Under the pieces are notes generated by a model. That model was not told the DNA's origin, did no database searches, and saw nothing but the letters and a program-made list of their open reading frames with translations. 22,433 bases of DNA. Source: Flavobacteriales bacterium (GTDB lineage Bacteria > Bacteroidota > Bacteroidia > Flavobacteriales_D > Sanyastnellaceae). The stretch covers positions 1 to 22,433 of the forward strand of contig JADKIZ010000035.1 in the NCBI GenBank assembly GCA_016722445.1, in the 5' to 3' direction. The position numbers were made by a program, and so were the translations under genes. Shown here piece after piece: positions 1-9,375 of the stretch; position 1 is the first letter of the stretch, and every line of letters begins with the position of its first letter.

Positions 1-643
1 TCGTGCGCCATTCATACAAGCTCCAAGTACCAATTGAGTTCATAGTACGAACGAACAATTTGTGAAAACCACCACTCAAACCCGTAGTTGGGACAATCGC
101 ATTGTAAGACAGAGAATCACCTGATGTGACACCAAAATCGGTTCCATTACCAAAACCAGGATCAAGATCATAAAAATATTCAGCGTAAGTCAACTGTGGC
201 AATACAGGATCAACAGGTGACTGAATGTAGACGGTACGACCTTCATACAAACTCCATGTTCCAAGTTCATTTTTAGCCCTGACAAACAATTTATGAAATC
301 CCGGTGCAAGCGATGTCGTTGGCACCATGGTATTCGCAATCAGCGAATCACCAGCGGTTGCAGTTAAAGCAGTGCCATTGCCAAAACCAGGATCGGTATC
401 ATAAAAGTATTCTGCTTCCGCCAGTTGAACATCGGTGTTTATACCACTTCCCTGAATGTAAACAGACCTTCCTTCATAGAGGCTCCAGATACCATCCTCA
501 TCCATTGTCCTCACAAAGAGTTTATGGAACCCTGTTGTAAGCGAAGTCGTAGGTATAGAAGTAGAAATGACCAATGAATCGTTTGCACTTACCGGAATTG
601 CAATTCCATTTCCAAGACCCGGGTCGGTATCGAAAAAATATTC
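1..643 (-). repeat. Tandem 231-nt coding repeat (at least three units)
   Basis: Units begin at 643, 412 and 181 on the minus strand, exactly 231 nt (77 codons) apart. The third is cut by the window edge. The most constant blocks encode GNG, PTT, GFHKLFVR and WSLYE. The nucleotide copies have diverged at third positions, which fits old duplications kept by protein-level selection rather than recent slippage. Confidence 0.85.
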
Positions 644-715
644 GACCGACGTCAGATTTTGAGACTGTCCCTGAACAGAAATGAACAAGGCCAGCCATAG
701 CCAAATGTTTCTCAT
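1..715 (-). CDS. Secreted protein of 77-residue EYF(F/Y)DxDPG repeats, partial (C-terminus outside window)
   Basis: The frame is open from the ATG at 715 to the left edge (238 codons), so the C-terminus is missing. Residues 1-19 (MRNIWLWLALFISVQGQSQ) form a signal peptide. Then come at least three copies of a 77-residue unit starting at residues 25, 102 and 179. Each has EYF(F/Y)DxDPGxGNG near its start, a DSL motif, (I/V)PTTxL, GFHKLFVR and (I/T)WSLYE(G/W)R(S/T). The ATG lies 2 nt after the stop of the beta-helix gene, so the two are probably co-transcribed and both exported. I have seen such repeats in Bacteroidota secretome proteins but cannot name a Pfam family. A T9SS sorting domain may lie beyond the edge. 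The function is unknown; a surface or adhesive role is only an inference. Confidence 0.8.
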   Translation of the reverse strand, partial: MRNIWLWLALFISVQGQSQNLTSVEYFFDTDPGLGNGIAIPVSANDSLVISTSIPTTSLTTGFHKLFVRTMDEDGIWSLYEGRSVYIQGSGINTDVQLAEAEYFYDTDPGFGNGTALTATAGDSLIANTMVPTTSLAPGFHKLFVRAKNELGTWSLYEGRTVYIQSPVDPVLPQLTYAEYFYDLDPGFGNGTDFGVTSGDSLSYNAIVPTTGLSGGFHKLFVRTMNSIGTWSLYEWRT

Positions 716-717
716 GC

Positions 718-1731
718 TTATTGTTTTTTGGCTTTCACGTAAATTTCAAGAGGTGTGTCAGGAGTCACCACACTATTGGTGATATTGAAAATTTTGATCT
801 GAGGCACCGGCGGTGTGCCATACAAATTTGGCAGTGGATCAACTCCACCAAATGGTCCAATATCAGTTCCGTCTGTTCCAGCATTGTGACCAGGAGAATT
901 AGCCGCGAGGCGATAGTTGTAAGAAAAATTCACCCCAATCAAATCAGGCACATTCACAAAAATCGGCGCACTGCCGTTGATATTCCCAGTTCCGGTGTTA
1001 TTTCCATAAGGCAACAAATCAGAACCTGAGTTGAAGATGAGATTGTTGTTGTATGTCGCAAAATTTGAATTCGGATGGACATTCAGGAAGATGTTATTCG
1101 TCACTGTGCTGTAATCCATGATTGTGGTGGCGGTAGAAACGTTCTGGTAGAAAAAGAGGTTGTTGGATATCAGAACTGAATTACAATTCTGGAAATAAGA
1201 TGCGGTATAGTAAATCATATTATTTCGAAGAATCAAATTATTACAATTTGCGATGATATACACATAGTTGATGATGTTTTGTTTGAGTACAATATTATTG
1301 GCCGATGTAGGCTGCAATTGCAACTGCGCGATTTTGTTCATCGCAACGGTAATGTTGTTGAAAGCATAACCGCTCGGTCCGTTTAACAACTGACTTGTTA
1401 TATTGAATCCTATGATACGGCTATTTGAACAACCCTTGATACCTGGCACAGAATCAAGATAAAGAGTGGCAATACTTGAAACCAGCGGATTATCCTTTTG
1501 CGGATTGTATCCTGTGCCAATCAAAGTGAGATTTCTGTTGAGATAAATATTACCATAGCTGGTTGGAGAACCATGCACATAAAGCGTATCGCCATTGGTT
1601 GCTGCATCAATGGCTGTTTGAAGGTTGTTATATTCGCCAGGACTGTTAGGGTTATTGCTTACTGTGTGTACGGTTGCATAATTGATCAGCGCAAGCAATG
1701 CAAACGATAATGTGGATAGAATCTTTTTCAT
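718..1731 (-). CDS. Secreted right-handed parallel beta-helix protein
   Basis: This 337-residue protein has a clear signal peptide (MKKILSTLSFALLALINYAT). The segment GEYNNLQTAIDAATNGDTLYV is the usual first turn of pectate-lyase-like beta-helix proteins. Residues about 85-250 are rich in Asn and aliphatic residues, with short turns such as NNIVLKQNII, NNLILRNNMI and NSVLISNNLFF, typical of stacked helix coils. A DIGPFGG motif follows near residue 293, then a Pro-rich C-terminal strand segment. Such folds bind or cleave polysaccharides, but I see no diagnostic catalytic set, so enzymatic activity is unproven. The stop is 2 nt from the start of the EYFFDTDPG-repeat gene, suggesting an operon. 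There is no obvious T9SS tail. Confidence 0.82.
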   Translation of the reverse strand: MKKILSTLSFALLALINYATVHTVSNNPNSPGEYNNLQTAIDAATNGDTLYVHGSPTSYGNIYLNRNLTLIGTGYNPQKDNPLVSSIATLYLDSVPGIKGCSNSRIIGFNITSQLLNGPSGYAFNNITVAMNKIAQLQLQPTSANNIVLKQNIINYVYIIANCNNLILRNNMIYYTASYFQNCNSVLISNNLFFYQNVSTATTIMDYSTVTNNIFLNVHPNSNFATYNNNLIFNSGSDLLPYGNNTGTGNINGSAPIFVNVPDLIGVNFSYNYRLAANSPGHNAGTDGTDIGPFGGVDPLPNLYGTPPVPQIKIFNITNSVVTPDTPLEIYVKAKKQ

Positions 1732-2007
1732 TTTTTTTGATTTAATTGAAGATATGGATGTATTTAAGTATCACTTATTTCTTATAAATTGAATCTCTAC
1801 GCATATTTCCAACCTTTCATTTATTCATACAAACGATCGGGGAACATCCGCATTAGGCCGATCCAAAACTATTCTGCTCATTTCCGAAGCGCAATCACTA
1901 ATATTTGCTATTGCTTTCTCCATGGAGAACCGTTCATTACCTTCCCATTTCAGTTTTCTACCAATAAGCACAACCAAACTGCGTTCAATCTCTCCATTTT
2001 TGCAGGG

Positions 2008-3701
2008 ATGATGTTGCGCTTCATGGTCATATGGATTAGTCTATTCGCATTCTGTGAGAAGGATGGTCATGCCCAATCTGTATGGCGTATTGAATTCAAA
2101 ACAGGTGTTGACCGAAAACCAGAAGCCAAAAAATTTTCCTCCAAAAAAGAAGCCCAGAGCTACCTGTTCAACTTTTATGGAACACTGCTGGCAGAAGGAT
2201 ATTTTGATGCAAAACTGGACACTTCTACCGTGGATTCTACGATACTGGTAGAAATGACTCGAGGTGAACAATACCTCATTCACACCTTGGAGATATCGCA
2301 AGATTCAGTCATGATTCCCTCCTATTCAGAACAGTGGAAAAAAAACAAACCATTCGACCCACAGATTCTATCCAAAAAAGCATCATATCTATTGCATGAT
2401 TATGAAAACCGTGGATATCCTTTTGTGAGCTTAAAAATGTCATCGCTCACTTTTACAGAAAACATTGCGGATGTAGCTTTTCAAATGGACCCCGGACCAC
2501 TTGTCACGATGGACAGTGTCATTTTTCGCAGCGATTCCAAAATTCCAAAGCGATATGTCAGGAACTACCTAGACATTCGTAAAGGAGATTTGTATTCTGA
2601 AGAAAAGACCCTGAATACTGAACGACGACTCAAAGAGATCCCATTCATCAGTATTCGTCAATCTCCAGAAATTCGGTTTAAAGAAGGCAAAGCCGACTTA
2701 TTCGTTTTCATTGAAAAGAAAAAGGCCAATTATTTCAATGGCATCATTGGATTAAGACCTGATGATGTAACGGGCAAAGTGAACATCACAGGTGATGCAG
2801 AAATCAAATTGCTCAATGCATTCAATGGAGGCGAAGAAATTTATTTGAATTGGAGAAAGATGCAGGCCCTCACTCAAGACCTGACATCGAAACTCATGCT
2901 TCCCTACTTGTTCAATACGCCGATTGGAATTGAAGGGCAGCTCAAAATTTACAAAAGAGACTCAACATTTACGAGTATCAAAAGTCTCGGTGGTATGGTA
3001 TTCAATTTTGGTGGCATGAATCGCGTGAAGATTTTCATCGAAAAAAACACCACCAACCAGATCGCCAGATACCTCACAGCGCAGGCCCTTGCCAATGTGA
3101 ACTCTACATTTTACGGTATCGGAATAGATTACGAAGACCTCGACTATCGCTACAATCCACGCAAGGGAATTTCGATACATGCCGAAGGCGCAACCGGATC
3201 AAGACATGTACAAAACAGTAATCAGCTATCAGAACTGGAAGCCGATGAAACCAAACGATATAATGTGCATCGTTTTGCTACAGAGATGGATACCTATCTG
3301 CCTACCTGGAAAAACAATGTTTCAAAATTGGACTCAAATCTGCCGTGATGGTGACACCTTCCATCTATGAAAACGAGATGAATCGAATAGGAGGATTGCG
3401 CACGATCCGTGGTATCGATGAAGAGTCATTGAACACAAGTTCATACCTCATAGGAACGATTGAATACCGACTATTGTATGAAGAAAATTCCGCGTTGTAT
3501 CTTTTTGCAGACCAAGGCTGGTATGAAAAGAAGAGTACAAATTCATTTGTAACAGATACACCTATAGGATTTGGCGCTGGCGTCAATTTCGAAACCAAAG
3601 CCGGGATATTCACCTTAAATTATGCCATTGGTCAACAATTCGACAATCCGATATTGGTTCGGAATGCCAAGGTGAGTTTTGGATTTAGGAACGTGTTCTG
3701 A
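2008..3701 (+). CDS. Omp85/TamA-like outer-membrane assembly protein, one frameshift
   Basis: The frame begins with M-M-L-R followed by a signal peptide ending near GHAQ. ATGs at 2008, 2011 and 2023 are all possible; the longer frame back to 1789 lacks signal-peptide character and looks non-coding. The first ~250 residues look like POTRA-type modules (for example LLAEGYFDAKL, YENRGYPFVSL, YLDIRKGDLYSEE). The rest alternates like a beta-barrel and ends in aromatic GFRNVF, the usual C-terminal Phe signal. A conserved GGLRTIRGIDEES resembles the loop 6 (V)RGY/F region of Omp85 proteins. At about 3320-3322 one T seems to be missing: the frame stops at 3348, while the continuing frame reads IGLKSAVMVTPSIYE onward. 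Repaired length is about 564 residues, short for BamA. It probably inserts or exports outer-membrane or surface proteins. It converges on the next gene, the two stops being about 10 nt apart. The 1732-2007 spacer to the divergent beta-helix gene shows nothing I can name. Confidence 0.75.
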
Positions 3702-3710
3702 AATCAGATG

Positions 3711-4568
3711 TTATTGCGGACCGAGGTAGTAATTATAATAATAGATAAAGCTCATCAAATCATCTACAGTAACCATCCCGTCGCCGTCGAGATCTGAATT
3801 ACATCCATTGATACAACCAAATTCGGCCATGATCAAAGCAAGATCTTCCATATTCACAAATCCATCTTCATTGAAATCAGGAATTACAAAAGAAGATGAA
3901 AATGAAAAGCATGTTTCCACGGAGTAGTGCGCCGATTGTCCTTCAACAGTATCGTCTAAAGAAAAAGTAAAGCAGCCTTGTACAAACTGTCGCGTTGTAA
4001 ATTGTCCGATCAAAACCCTTCCATTTTCGTCGGGTTGATTGATTAGTGCCGTGGCATTGCCGAATTCATCGAATCCGTTAAATACAAAAACACCTGCTTC
4101 AGTCATCAACAACGCGGCAGTATCCACTTCCACATCATAACCCAATTCGAAGTTTTCGAAAAAAGGTGTTGTTTCCAGTGCCAATTGCGCACTGTAGGCT
4201 TCTGCTTCAGTGGCATTCGCAGCACCAATGGTAAACCATGAGTCATAAGCCAACAGAGGATCACCATTATCAATCAATTCAAGACCTGTTGCTGCACCAA
4301 GAGGATGCTGATAGAAAGTATTACCGGATTGAATATTGAAAATGGCATTATCAATGCTTGTTCCATAGATCGCGCTCAATTGAAGACCTTCAGGGAATTC
4401 CGCATAAAGCCTCACCGATTGAATCGGCCCATCACCACCCATGACGGCATCCAATTGCTGGTATATGTCCGGTGGTATCGGATTAGCCTCTGCAACAACA
4501 TTGATGGTAACCTGTGATTGCACCTGAAATGCGACCATAAACAGTGCAAAAAGTCCAATAGTTCTCAT
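3711..4568 (-). CDS. Secreted protein with C-terminal dockerin-like EF-hand pair
   Basis: This 285-residue protein begins with a signal peptide (MRTIGLFALFMVAFQVQSQ). The middle is an unassigned beta-rich domain with few Cys. The last 55 residues hold two calcium-loop motifs, DFNEDGFVNMED (about 231-242) and DLDGDGMVTVDD (about 259-270). Each is followed by a hydrophobic helix, and a C-x3-C pair lies between them (FGCINGC). This layout is that of dockerin type I domains, which bind Ca2+ and in cellulosomes dock to cohesins. In Bacteroidota such tails are common on exported proteins without known cohesin partners. No T9SS type A tail follows, so the dockerin-like part may itself be a surface or anchoring module (inference). 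The substrate is unknown. Confidence 0.8.
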   Translation of the reverse strand: MRTIGLFALFMVAFQVQSQVTINVVAEANPIPPDIYQQLDAVMGGDGPIQSVRLYAEFPEGLQLSAIYGTSIDNAIFNIQSGNTFYQHPLGAATGLELIDNGDPLLAYDSWFTIGAANATEAEAYSAQLALETTPFFENFELGYDVEVDTAALLMTEAGVFVFNGFDEFGNATALINQPDENGRVLIGQFTTRQFVQGCFTFSLDDTVEGQSAHYSVETCFSFSSSFVIPDFNEDGFVNMEDLALIMAEFGCINGCNSDLDGDGMVTVDDLMSFIYYYNYYLGPQ

Positions 4569-4810
4569 GAGATAGGGTTTTGAATATGAGACGAAAGTTA
4601 GACAAAAATTCCATAACTCTTTGAAAGAAAACAGCAGAATTCGATGCTCAACGTTTATTAAAGCGGCTTGCCTGCGGAAGGCTCATTTTTCGGGTTTGTC
4701 AACCAACCTATCCTTTGCCTCACTTCCCGTTTCAGACGTCAGAAATGGACCTGTTGTCATTTAAAATTGAGTGTGTGTCAATTTGTGAACGCAAAGATGA
4801 CGGTTCATAT
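4569..4810. other. Non-coding spacer, no feature recognised
   Basis: This is the part of the divergent intergenic region between the dockerin-like gene and the first palindromic element. I see no open frame with coding character, no tRNA and no clear repeat. The promoter of the minus-strand gene ending at 3711 should lie here. A TAACTTTC on the minus strand near 4594-4601 is only a weak match to the Bacteroidota -7 box (TAnnTTTG). Confidence 0.5.
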
Positions 4811-4957
4811 TTAATCCCAAATCATGCAGTCGAAATCTATTGCAGCGCTGAAACCTTTCAATGATGCACACTTCCACGAATCCTTCCTATCGGGAAGCGA
4901 CCGTCCTTTTTGGCTTTCAGCGTTTCATCACGATCCCGACTGCATGATTTGGGTTAA
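4811..4957. repeat. Palindromic MITE-like element A
   Basis: The left end TTAATCCCAAATCATGCAGT and the right end (4937-4957) are inverted copies: a 17-bp perfect match (CCCAAATCATGCAGTCG against its complement) plus a near match in the flanking TTAA, with one base gap. Inside, CGCTGAAA (4846-4853) and TTTCAGCG (4916-4923) also pair. The element is about 147 bp, has no ORF and could fold into a long imperfect hairpin. It could be a MITE, a REP-like element or a structured RNA. No transposase is present in the window. Confidence 0.7.
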
Positions 4958-5028
4958 TGTGTTTTTTGGAAAATTTATTTTAAAAACATTTATGGAATAG
5001 CTGCTAACTTGGCTTCTTAAAAGTTAAA

Positions 5029-5224
5029 CCCTGATTATGCAGTGCGTTTCGTAAATGAGATTCAAAAGCCTAAAAAATTCACGTGATTGCGCAAGAATCG
5101 AGCGCGCAAACGTAGTCATTATTACGGTGAGCACTCGAAACGAGCAAAGCCTGTCCCGATAAATCGGGAGGCGTGAATTCACAAGGATTTTGAATCGGAA
5201 TAGAAAGGCACTACATAATCTGGG
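5029..5224. repeat. Palindromic MITE-like element B, related termini
   Basis: The ends CCCTGATTATGCAGTGC (5029-5045) and GCACTACATAATCTGGG (5208-5224) are inverted copies, 15 of 17 matching. A second inverted pair lies inside: 5059-5083 against 5172-5196, 20 of 25 matching. A small hairpin, TCCCGA-TAAA-TCGGGA, sits at 5154-5169. The outer motif resembles that of element A (CCCnnATnATGCAGT), so the two may belong to one family. The element ends only 15 nt before the start of the FG-GAP gene, so that gene's leader or promoter must overlap it. Confidence 0.7.
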
Positions 5225-5239
5225 ATAAAATCAACCTGT

Positions 5240-8200
5240 ATGAACCGTCTTATCCTACCAGTCTTGTTTCTTTTCACCTCTTTGCGTGCTTCTGCACAGT
5301 TTGGTGACCCCGAAATGATTTCAGACAATATTTTGCTTGCCGGCCATTCCTATTCCATAGGCTATTATGCAGATGTTGATCTTGATAATGACAGTGATTA
5401 TGTAGAAATAATCGGCAATATGGTGCAGGTGAACCGGAACAATGGTCCTGTTCAATTTCACATTAGTCAGCAGATAGCTACTGGTCTCGCTCCCAGAATC
5501 TATGTAGGGAAATTCGATGCAGACAATCTACCCGACATATTTATCATTGATAATAATTTTCATTTGAGTATTTACACAGGTAATGGTGATGCCACATTTG
5601 AGTTTAGCTTTGAACATATACTCGAGTCTTATGGTTCTACACAAATGCAGCTTCAATTTGTCCCGGACCTGAACGGAGATGAATTGCCAGATCTCTTCAC
5701 CTATTATTCGCCTTCAGGGGTATTTGTCTGGCACTTAAGCAGCATGAGTGGATATACCGCTGCCACCACAACTTTGGCTCAATCTTATTTGCACCGCTTT
5801 AATGATTTGGATGGAGATGGAGATATTGACATCACATTGGATCAAACCCTCGTTGGTCCGACGATTTCTTATTTGGAGAATGATGGATATGGCAACTTCA
5901 CTCAGGTCGATTTATCAAGAATGAATTGGACGACAATGACACCTAGTTATGGGAATAATGTCAGATTTGACAACTTCGATGATGATCCTGAAGCAGAATT
6001 ATTATGCTCATGGTACACCTCTGGCCCAACTGTCCATAAATTTTTCTACTATGATTTCATGAATCCACTTGCAACACCACAGGAAGTGATATTGCCAGGT
6101 GTGAGTCAGCATTATTTGATTATAGACACCAATGGCGATGGTTATAAGGATGTCGTAACCCAACATTACACATGGTACAATAATGCTGGAAGTTTCGACA
6201 ACCCCTTGACAATGCTGGATTTAGATCCACTCACTGCCATCTCAAGTCAATCCGATTTTCCTTTGGCCGGCATGGATCCTATTAAGGACATGGATGGCGA
6301 TGGAGATGAAGATTACATTGCTTTTGATAACGACATGAATATACTCTATACAAATGGCGATGGTACATTCACATCAGAACTCGTTTTTGATCGCACTGAA
6401 TACGGCGGCAATCTCATGGCTGCTGATATCTCGGGTGATGGAATAACAGACTTCATTCACATCTCAACGGAGTCATTCTTCAGCATACTAGGAGATGAAA
6501 ACGTCAACATCAATCCACCATTTGTTTTTGATACCGACATCCTTTCATATTATTCAAACGTTTCGAATGGAGTTCATGATAGAATCTACGATACAAACAA
6601 CGATGGAGTTGATGAATTCGTTTACCTCGCTGACTCCATGAGGTTGAAAAGCGTGACACTTGATTCGAGTGGCCAACCTAACGTAGTCCTTCTCGGAATA
6701 GTAGACACATCAGGCATTCAAAGCTATTATAGCACAATTCACGATTTGAATCAGGATCTGTGGCCTGACATTTTTCTATTCGGTACCGCTTCTGATGGGA
6801 CAACCATTTTTCAAACTTATTTGAGTAACAACGGGTCATATGATTTGGCCAATACAACTAGTATTGATATGGGTGAGCTCCTCCTTCAGTTTAAGGACAT
6901 GAATGGTGACGGGTTTGAAGACATTTTTTTATTACAGAATCACTTTTCGGGTATGTATTACATTGGTGACTGGGCCATACTTTATGATGGTACCAGTTTC
7001 AATCTTACTGAACTTACCGTGACTGATGCATACGATTTTGTTTTTTATCAGGATATGACTAATGATGGCTATGCTGATGCTTTAATTTATCAATTACAGG
7101 CTATTGAATTACATATCGGAGATGGCAATGGCACTTTCACATATGATCATACAATTACTACCACAGGGTATAACAATGATGCCTTGATGTCTACAAATGT
7201 TGATATACCCGACTTTGTAGATGTTGACAATGATGGGGACATGGATTTTTTTTCCAGTGCCATCATATTTGATGAAATCGACTTTCCCGTGAATTATGCT
7301 TGTCTTTATCTTCAAGACAATGGCACATTCGATTCGCTCCTGGTCACTGGAATGCCTAATGTCTATTTTGATCTTGCTGACATAAACCAAGACGGCACAT
7401 TCGATATTTATTACCCCAATACCAATAACGCGTGGCAATGGATCGAGAATTACCTGAATGCACCACTCAGCATTAACGCCTTTGCTTACTATGATCTCAA
7501 TGCTGATGGAAACCCCGATCCAAACGAACCATTCATCGAATCCGTTTCTGCTGAACTTAACACTTCTATTCTTACCCAGTTTGTGGATGAAGACGGAATC
7601 ATCCGAATTATTTTACCGCAAAGTGGTACTTATGATATGACCATACTGTATGATGAAGAGTTATGGTCACTTTCCGGAGGAAGCAATGAGTTTACATTTA
7701 CCATTGACGAGAGTATGGGTATTTTAGACTATAGCATTGGATTAATTCCAACCACTGCAATAGACTCAGTCATCATTGACATTTCATCCACCAATTTGGT
7801 CTGCAATAACACGATGAATATTTGGGTGACCTTACAAAATGCAGGTAACACATTCCAAAACGGTTCCATATGCGTTCAAATTAGTGAAGATTTCGCATTG
7901 CTTTCTACCGAACCACAATACGTGAGCAACACCAATAATCTCATCTGTTTTGATGTATCGGATCTGCCTCCTGGGCAAAGTCTGCAGTATCAAATTGTTT
8001 GTATGACTCCGGGTGTCGATTTTATGGGACAAACATTTTCCACAACGGCATCCTACACAGGAGGAACAATCAGTGATGAGCAAGGCCCGATTCATACGAT
8101 GTTATGTGCTTTTGATCCAAACGACATACAAGAACATACTGGATATACACCTTCCCTATTCGTGAATGGTTCGAATACCTTAGAATATACCATTCGATTT

Positions 8201-9208
8201 CAAAATACCGGAAATTATTTAGCAACGAATGTCGTTATAGAAAATGCCTTGAGTAATTTGCTGGATTGGTCATCCATTCACATAGTTGCATCAAGTCATA
8301 ATATGGAATCCCATGTCACTGCGGATGGAGCTTTGGTATTTACATTCAACTCGATCATGTTACCCGACAGTACTTCAGATTTCTCAGGATCACAGGGATT
8401 TGTTCGATATAATATTACCCCGGTTGCTGGATTGGCAGCCGGTACACTTATTCCAAATGATGCAGCAATATATTTTGATCTTAACCCTGCCATCATCACC
8501 AACACTGTTCAAAACACCATCTATCATTGCGACGATCTCGAGCAAACCAATATCAGCACTTTTGAAATATGCGAAGGATCAGAAATTGCTGTGAGTAATA
8601 ATGCAATTTGGATAGAGAATATTCTTTGGGAAACGGGCGATATGACTTTGAATCAAGCTAACGGCAACATTCAACCCACAGCAAGTGGTCAACTCAACAT
8701 GACGGTGTCCAATTCTCTTTGTGCCTATGATCAAAACTGGGAATTCACCGTTTATGATCCAAGTGTTTCATTTGAGTCCAATGGCAACACGCTCACATCA
8801 ACAGATGCACAAACCTATCAATGGTATCTGAATGGTTCGCCAGTTGACGGAGCTACATCACAAACCTTGGATATTTCAGCAAGCGGAAATTACCAAGTCG
8901 TCATTACGGATGAACATGGATGCAGTGCAACGAGCATCGAGCAGTTCGTCACGTATACCGGAATTGATTACCTATCGACCAACCATATGAGCGTATATCC
9001 CAATCCTGCTAATGATCAGTTCACTTTTGTGACAAATGCGAACGAGCTTGGAGCACCGATGCATTTATTTGATGCAACGGGTCGCTTGGTTCTTGCTTCA
9101 TACAATATTCAATCGAGTCAAACTACTTTCGACATCCATGATTTGAAAGAAGGGCTCTATTTGCTGCAATACGGTGATAGGAGAATTCCTTTGAATATCG
9201 TGAAATAG
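5240..9208 (+). CDS. Large FG-GAP/VCBS repeat protein with T9SS type A sorting domain
   Basis: This 1322-residue exported protein has a signal peptide (MNRLILPVLFLFTSLRASAQ). Residues about 45-720 carry about a dozen Ca2+-loop motifs of FG-GAP/VCBS type, such as DLNGDELPDLF, DLDGDGDIDI, DTNGDGYKDVV, DMNGDGFEDIF and DVDNDGDMDFF, which suggests one or two beta-propellers. A DLNADGNPDPNEP segment near 750 opens a beta-sandwich region. Residues about 955-1095 (CAFDPND, LEYTIRFQNTGNY, AAIYFDLNPAI) match a domain common in Bacteroidota cell-surface proteins, probably DUF7619. An Ig-like part (YQWYLNG, GNYQVVITDEHGCS) follows. The C-terminus from about 1250 (YPNPANDQF, LFDATGRLV, LKEGLYLLQY) is the T9SS type A signal, so the protein should cross the outer membrane by T9SS and be anchored or released there. 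The role is probably adhesive or structural. The frame is intact over 4 kb. Confidence 0.9.
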   Translation: MNRLILPVLFLFTSLRASAQFGDPEMISDNILLAGHSYSIGYYADVDLDNDSDYVEIIGNMVQVNRNNGPVQFHISQQIATGLAPRIYVGKFDADNLPDIFIIDNNFHLSIYTGNGDATFEFSFEHILESYGSTQMQLQFVPDLNGDELPDLFTYYSPSGVFVWHLSSMSGYTAATTTLAQSYLHRFNDLDGDGDIDITLDQTLVGPTISYLENDGYGNFTQVDLSRMNWTTMTPSYGNNVRFDNFDDDPEAELLCSWYTSGPTVHKFFYYDFMNPLATPQEVILPGVSQHYLIIDTNGDGYKDVVTQHYTWYNNAGSFDNPLTMLDLDPLTAISSQSDFPLAGMDPIKDMDGDGDEDYIAFDNDMNILYTNGDGTFTSELVFDRTEYGGNLMAADISGDGITDFIHISTESFFSILGDENVNINPPFVFDTDILSYYSNVSNGVHDRIYDTNNDGVDEFVYLADSMRLKSVTLDSSGQPNVVLLGIVDTSGIQSYYSTIHDLNQDLWPDIFLFGTASDGTTIFQTYLSNNGSYDLANTTSIDMGELLLQFKDMNGDGFEDIFLLQNHFSGMYYIGDWAILYDGTSFNLTELTVTDAYDFVFYQDMTNDGYADALIYQLQAIELHIGDGNGTFTYDHTITTTGYNNDALMSTNVDIPDFVDVDNDGDMDFFSSAIIFDEIDFPVNYACLYLQDNGTFDSLLVTGMPNVYFDLADINQDGTFDIYYPNTNNAWQWIENYLNAPLSINAFAYYDLNADGNPDPNEPFIESVSAELNTSILTQFVDEDGIIRIILPQSGTYDMTILYDEELWSLSGGSNEFTFTIDESMGILDYSIGLIPTTAIDSVIIDISSTNLVCNNTMNIWVTLQNAGNTFQNGSICVQISEDFALLSTEPQYVSNTNNLICFDVSDLPPGQSLQYQIVCMTPGVDFMGQTFSTTASYTGGTISDEQGPIHTMLCAFDPNDIQEHTGYTPSLFVNGSNTLEYTIRFQNTGNYLATNVVIENALSNLLDWSSIHIVASSHNMESHVTADGALVFTFNSIMLPDSTSDFSGSQGFVRYNITPVAGLAAGTLIPNDAAIYFDLNPAIITNTVQNTIYHCDDLEQTNISTFEICEGSEIAVSNNAIWIENILWETGDMTLNQANGNIQPTASGQLNMTVSNSLCAYDQNWEFTVYDPSVSFESNGNTLTSTDAQTYQWYLNGSPVDGATSQTLDISASGNYQVVITDEHGCSATSIEQFVTYTGIDYLSTNHMSVYPNPANDQFTFVTNANELGAPMHLFDATGRLVLASYNIQSSQTTFDIHDLKEGLYLLQYGDRRIPLNIVK

Positions 9209-9325
9209 TTCCCATTTATAAAAACAGGCGGGTGTTTCACGTCATTCATGCCGAAACCATGCTTGGCTTGCTTTGATGAACAATCACCATCAAAACAATC
9301 TCATTCAACGAAAAAGTAAATACAG

Positions 9326-9353
9326 AAAAAGGCCATCGAATAGATGGCCTTTT
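9326..9353 (-). terminator. Intrinsic terminator after rplQ (possibly bidirectional)
   Basis: AAAAGGCCATC at 9327-9337 and GATGGCCTTTT at 9343-9353 form an 11-bp stem with a 5-nt loop. On the minus strand it ends in a T run and lies about 22 nt after the rplQ stop. The stem is A/T-flanked on both sides, so it may also end transcripts of the convergent FG-GAP gene. Confidence 0.85.
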
Positions 9354-9375
9354 CATTATTCTAATTAAACCCGCC

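Noticed and set aside
1789..2007. N-terminal extension of the Omp85-like gene from the ATG at 1789
   Set aside because: The 73 extra residues lack signal-peptide or POTRA character, while a good signal peptide starts at 2008.
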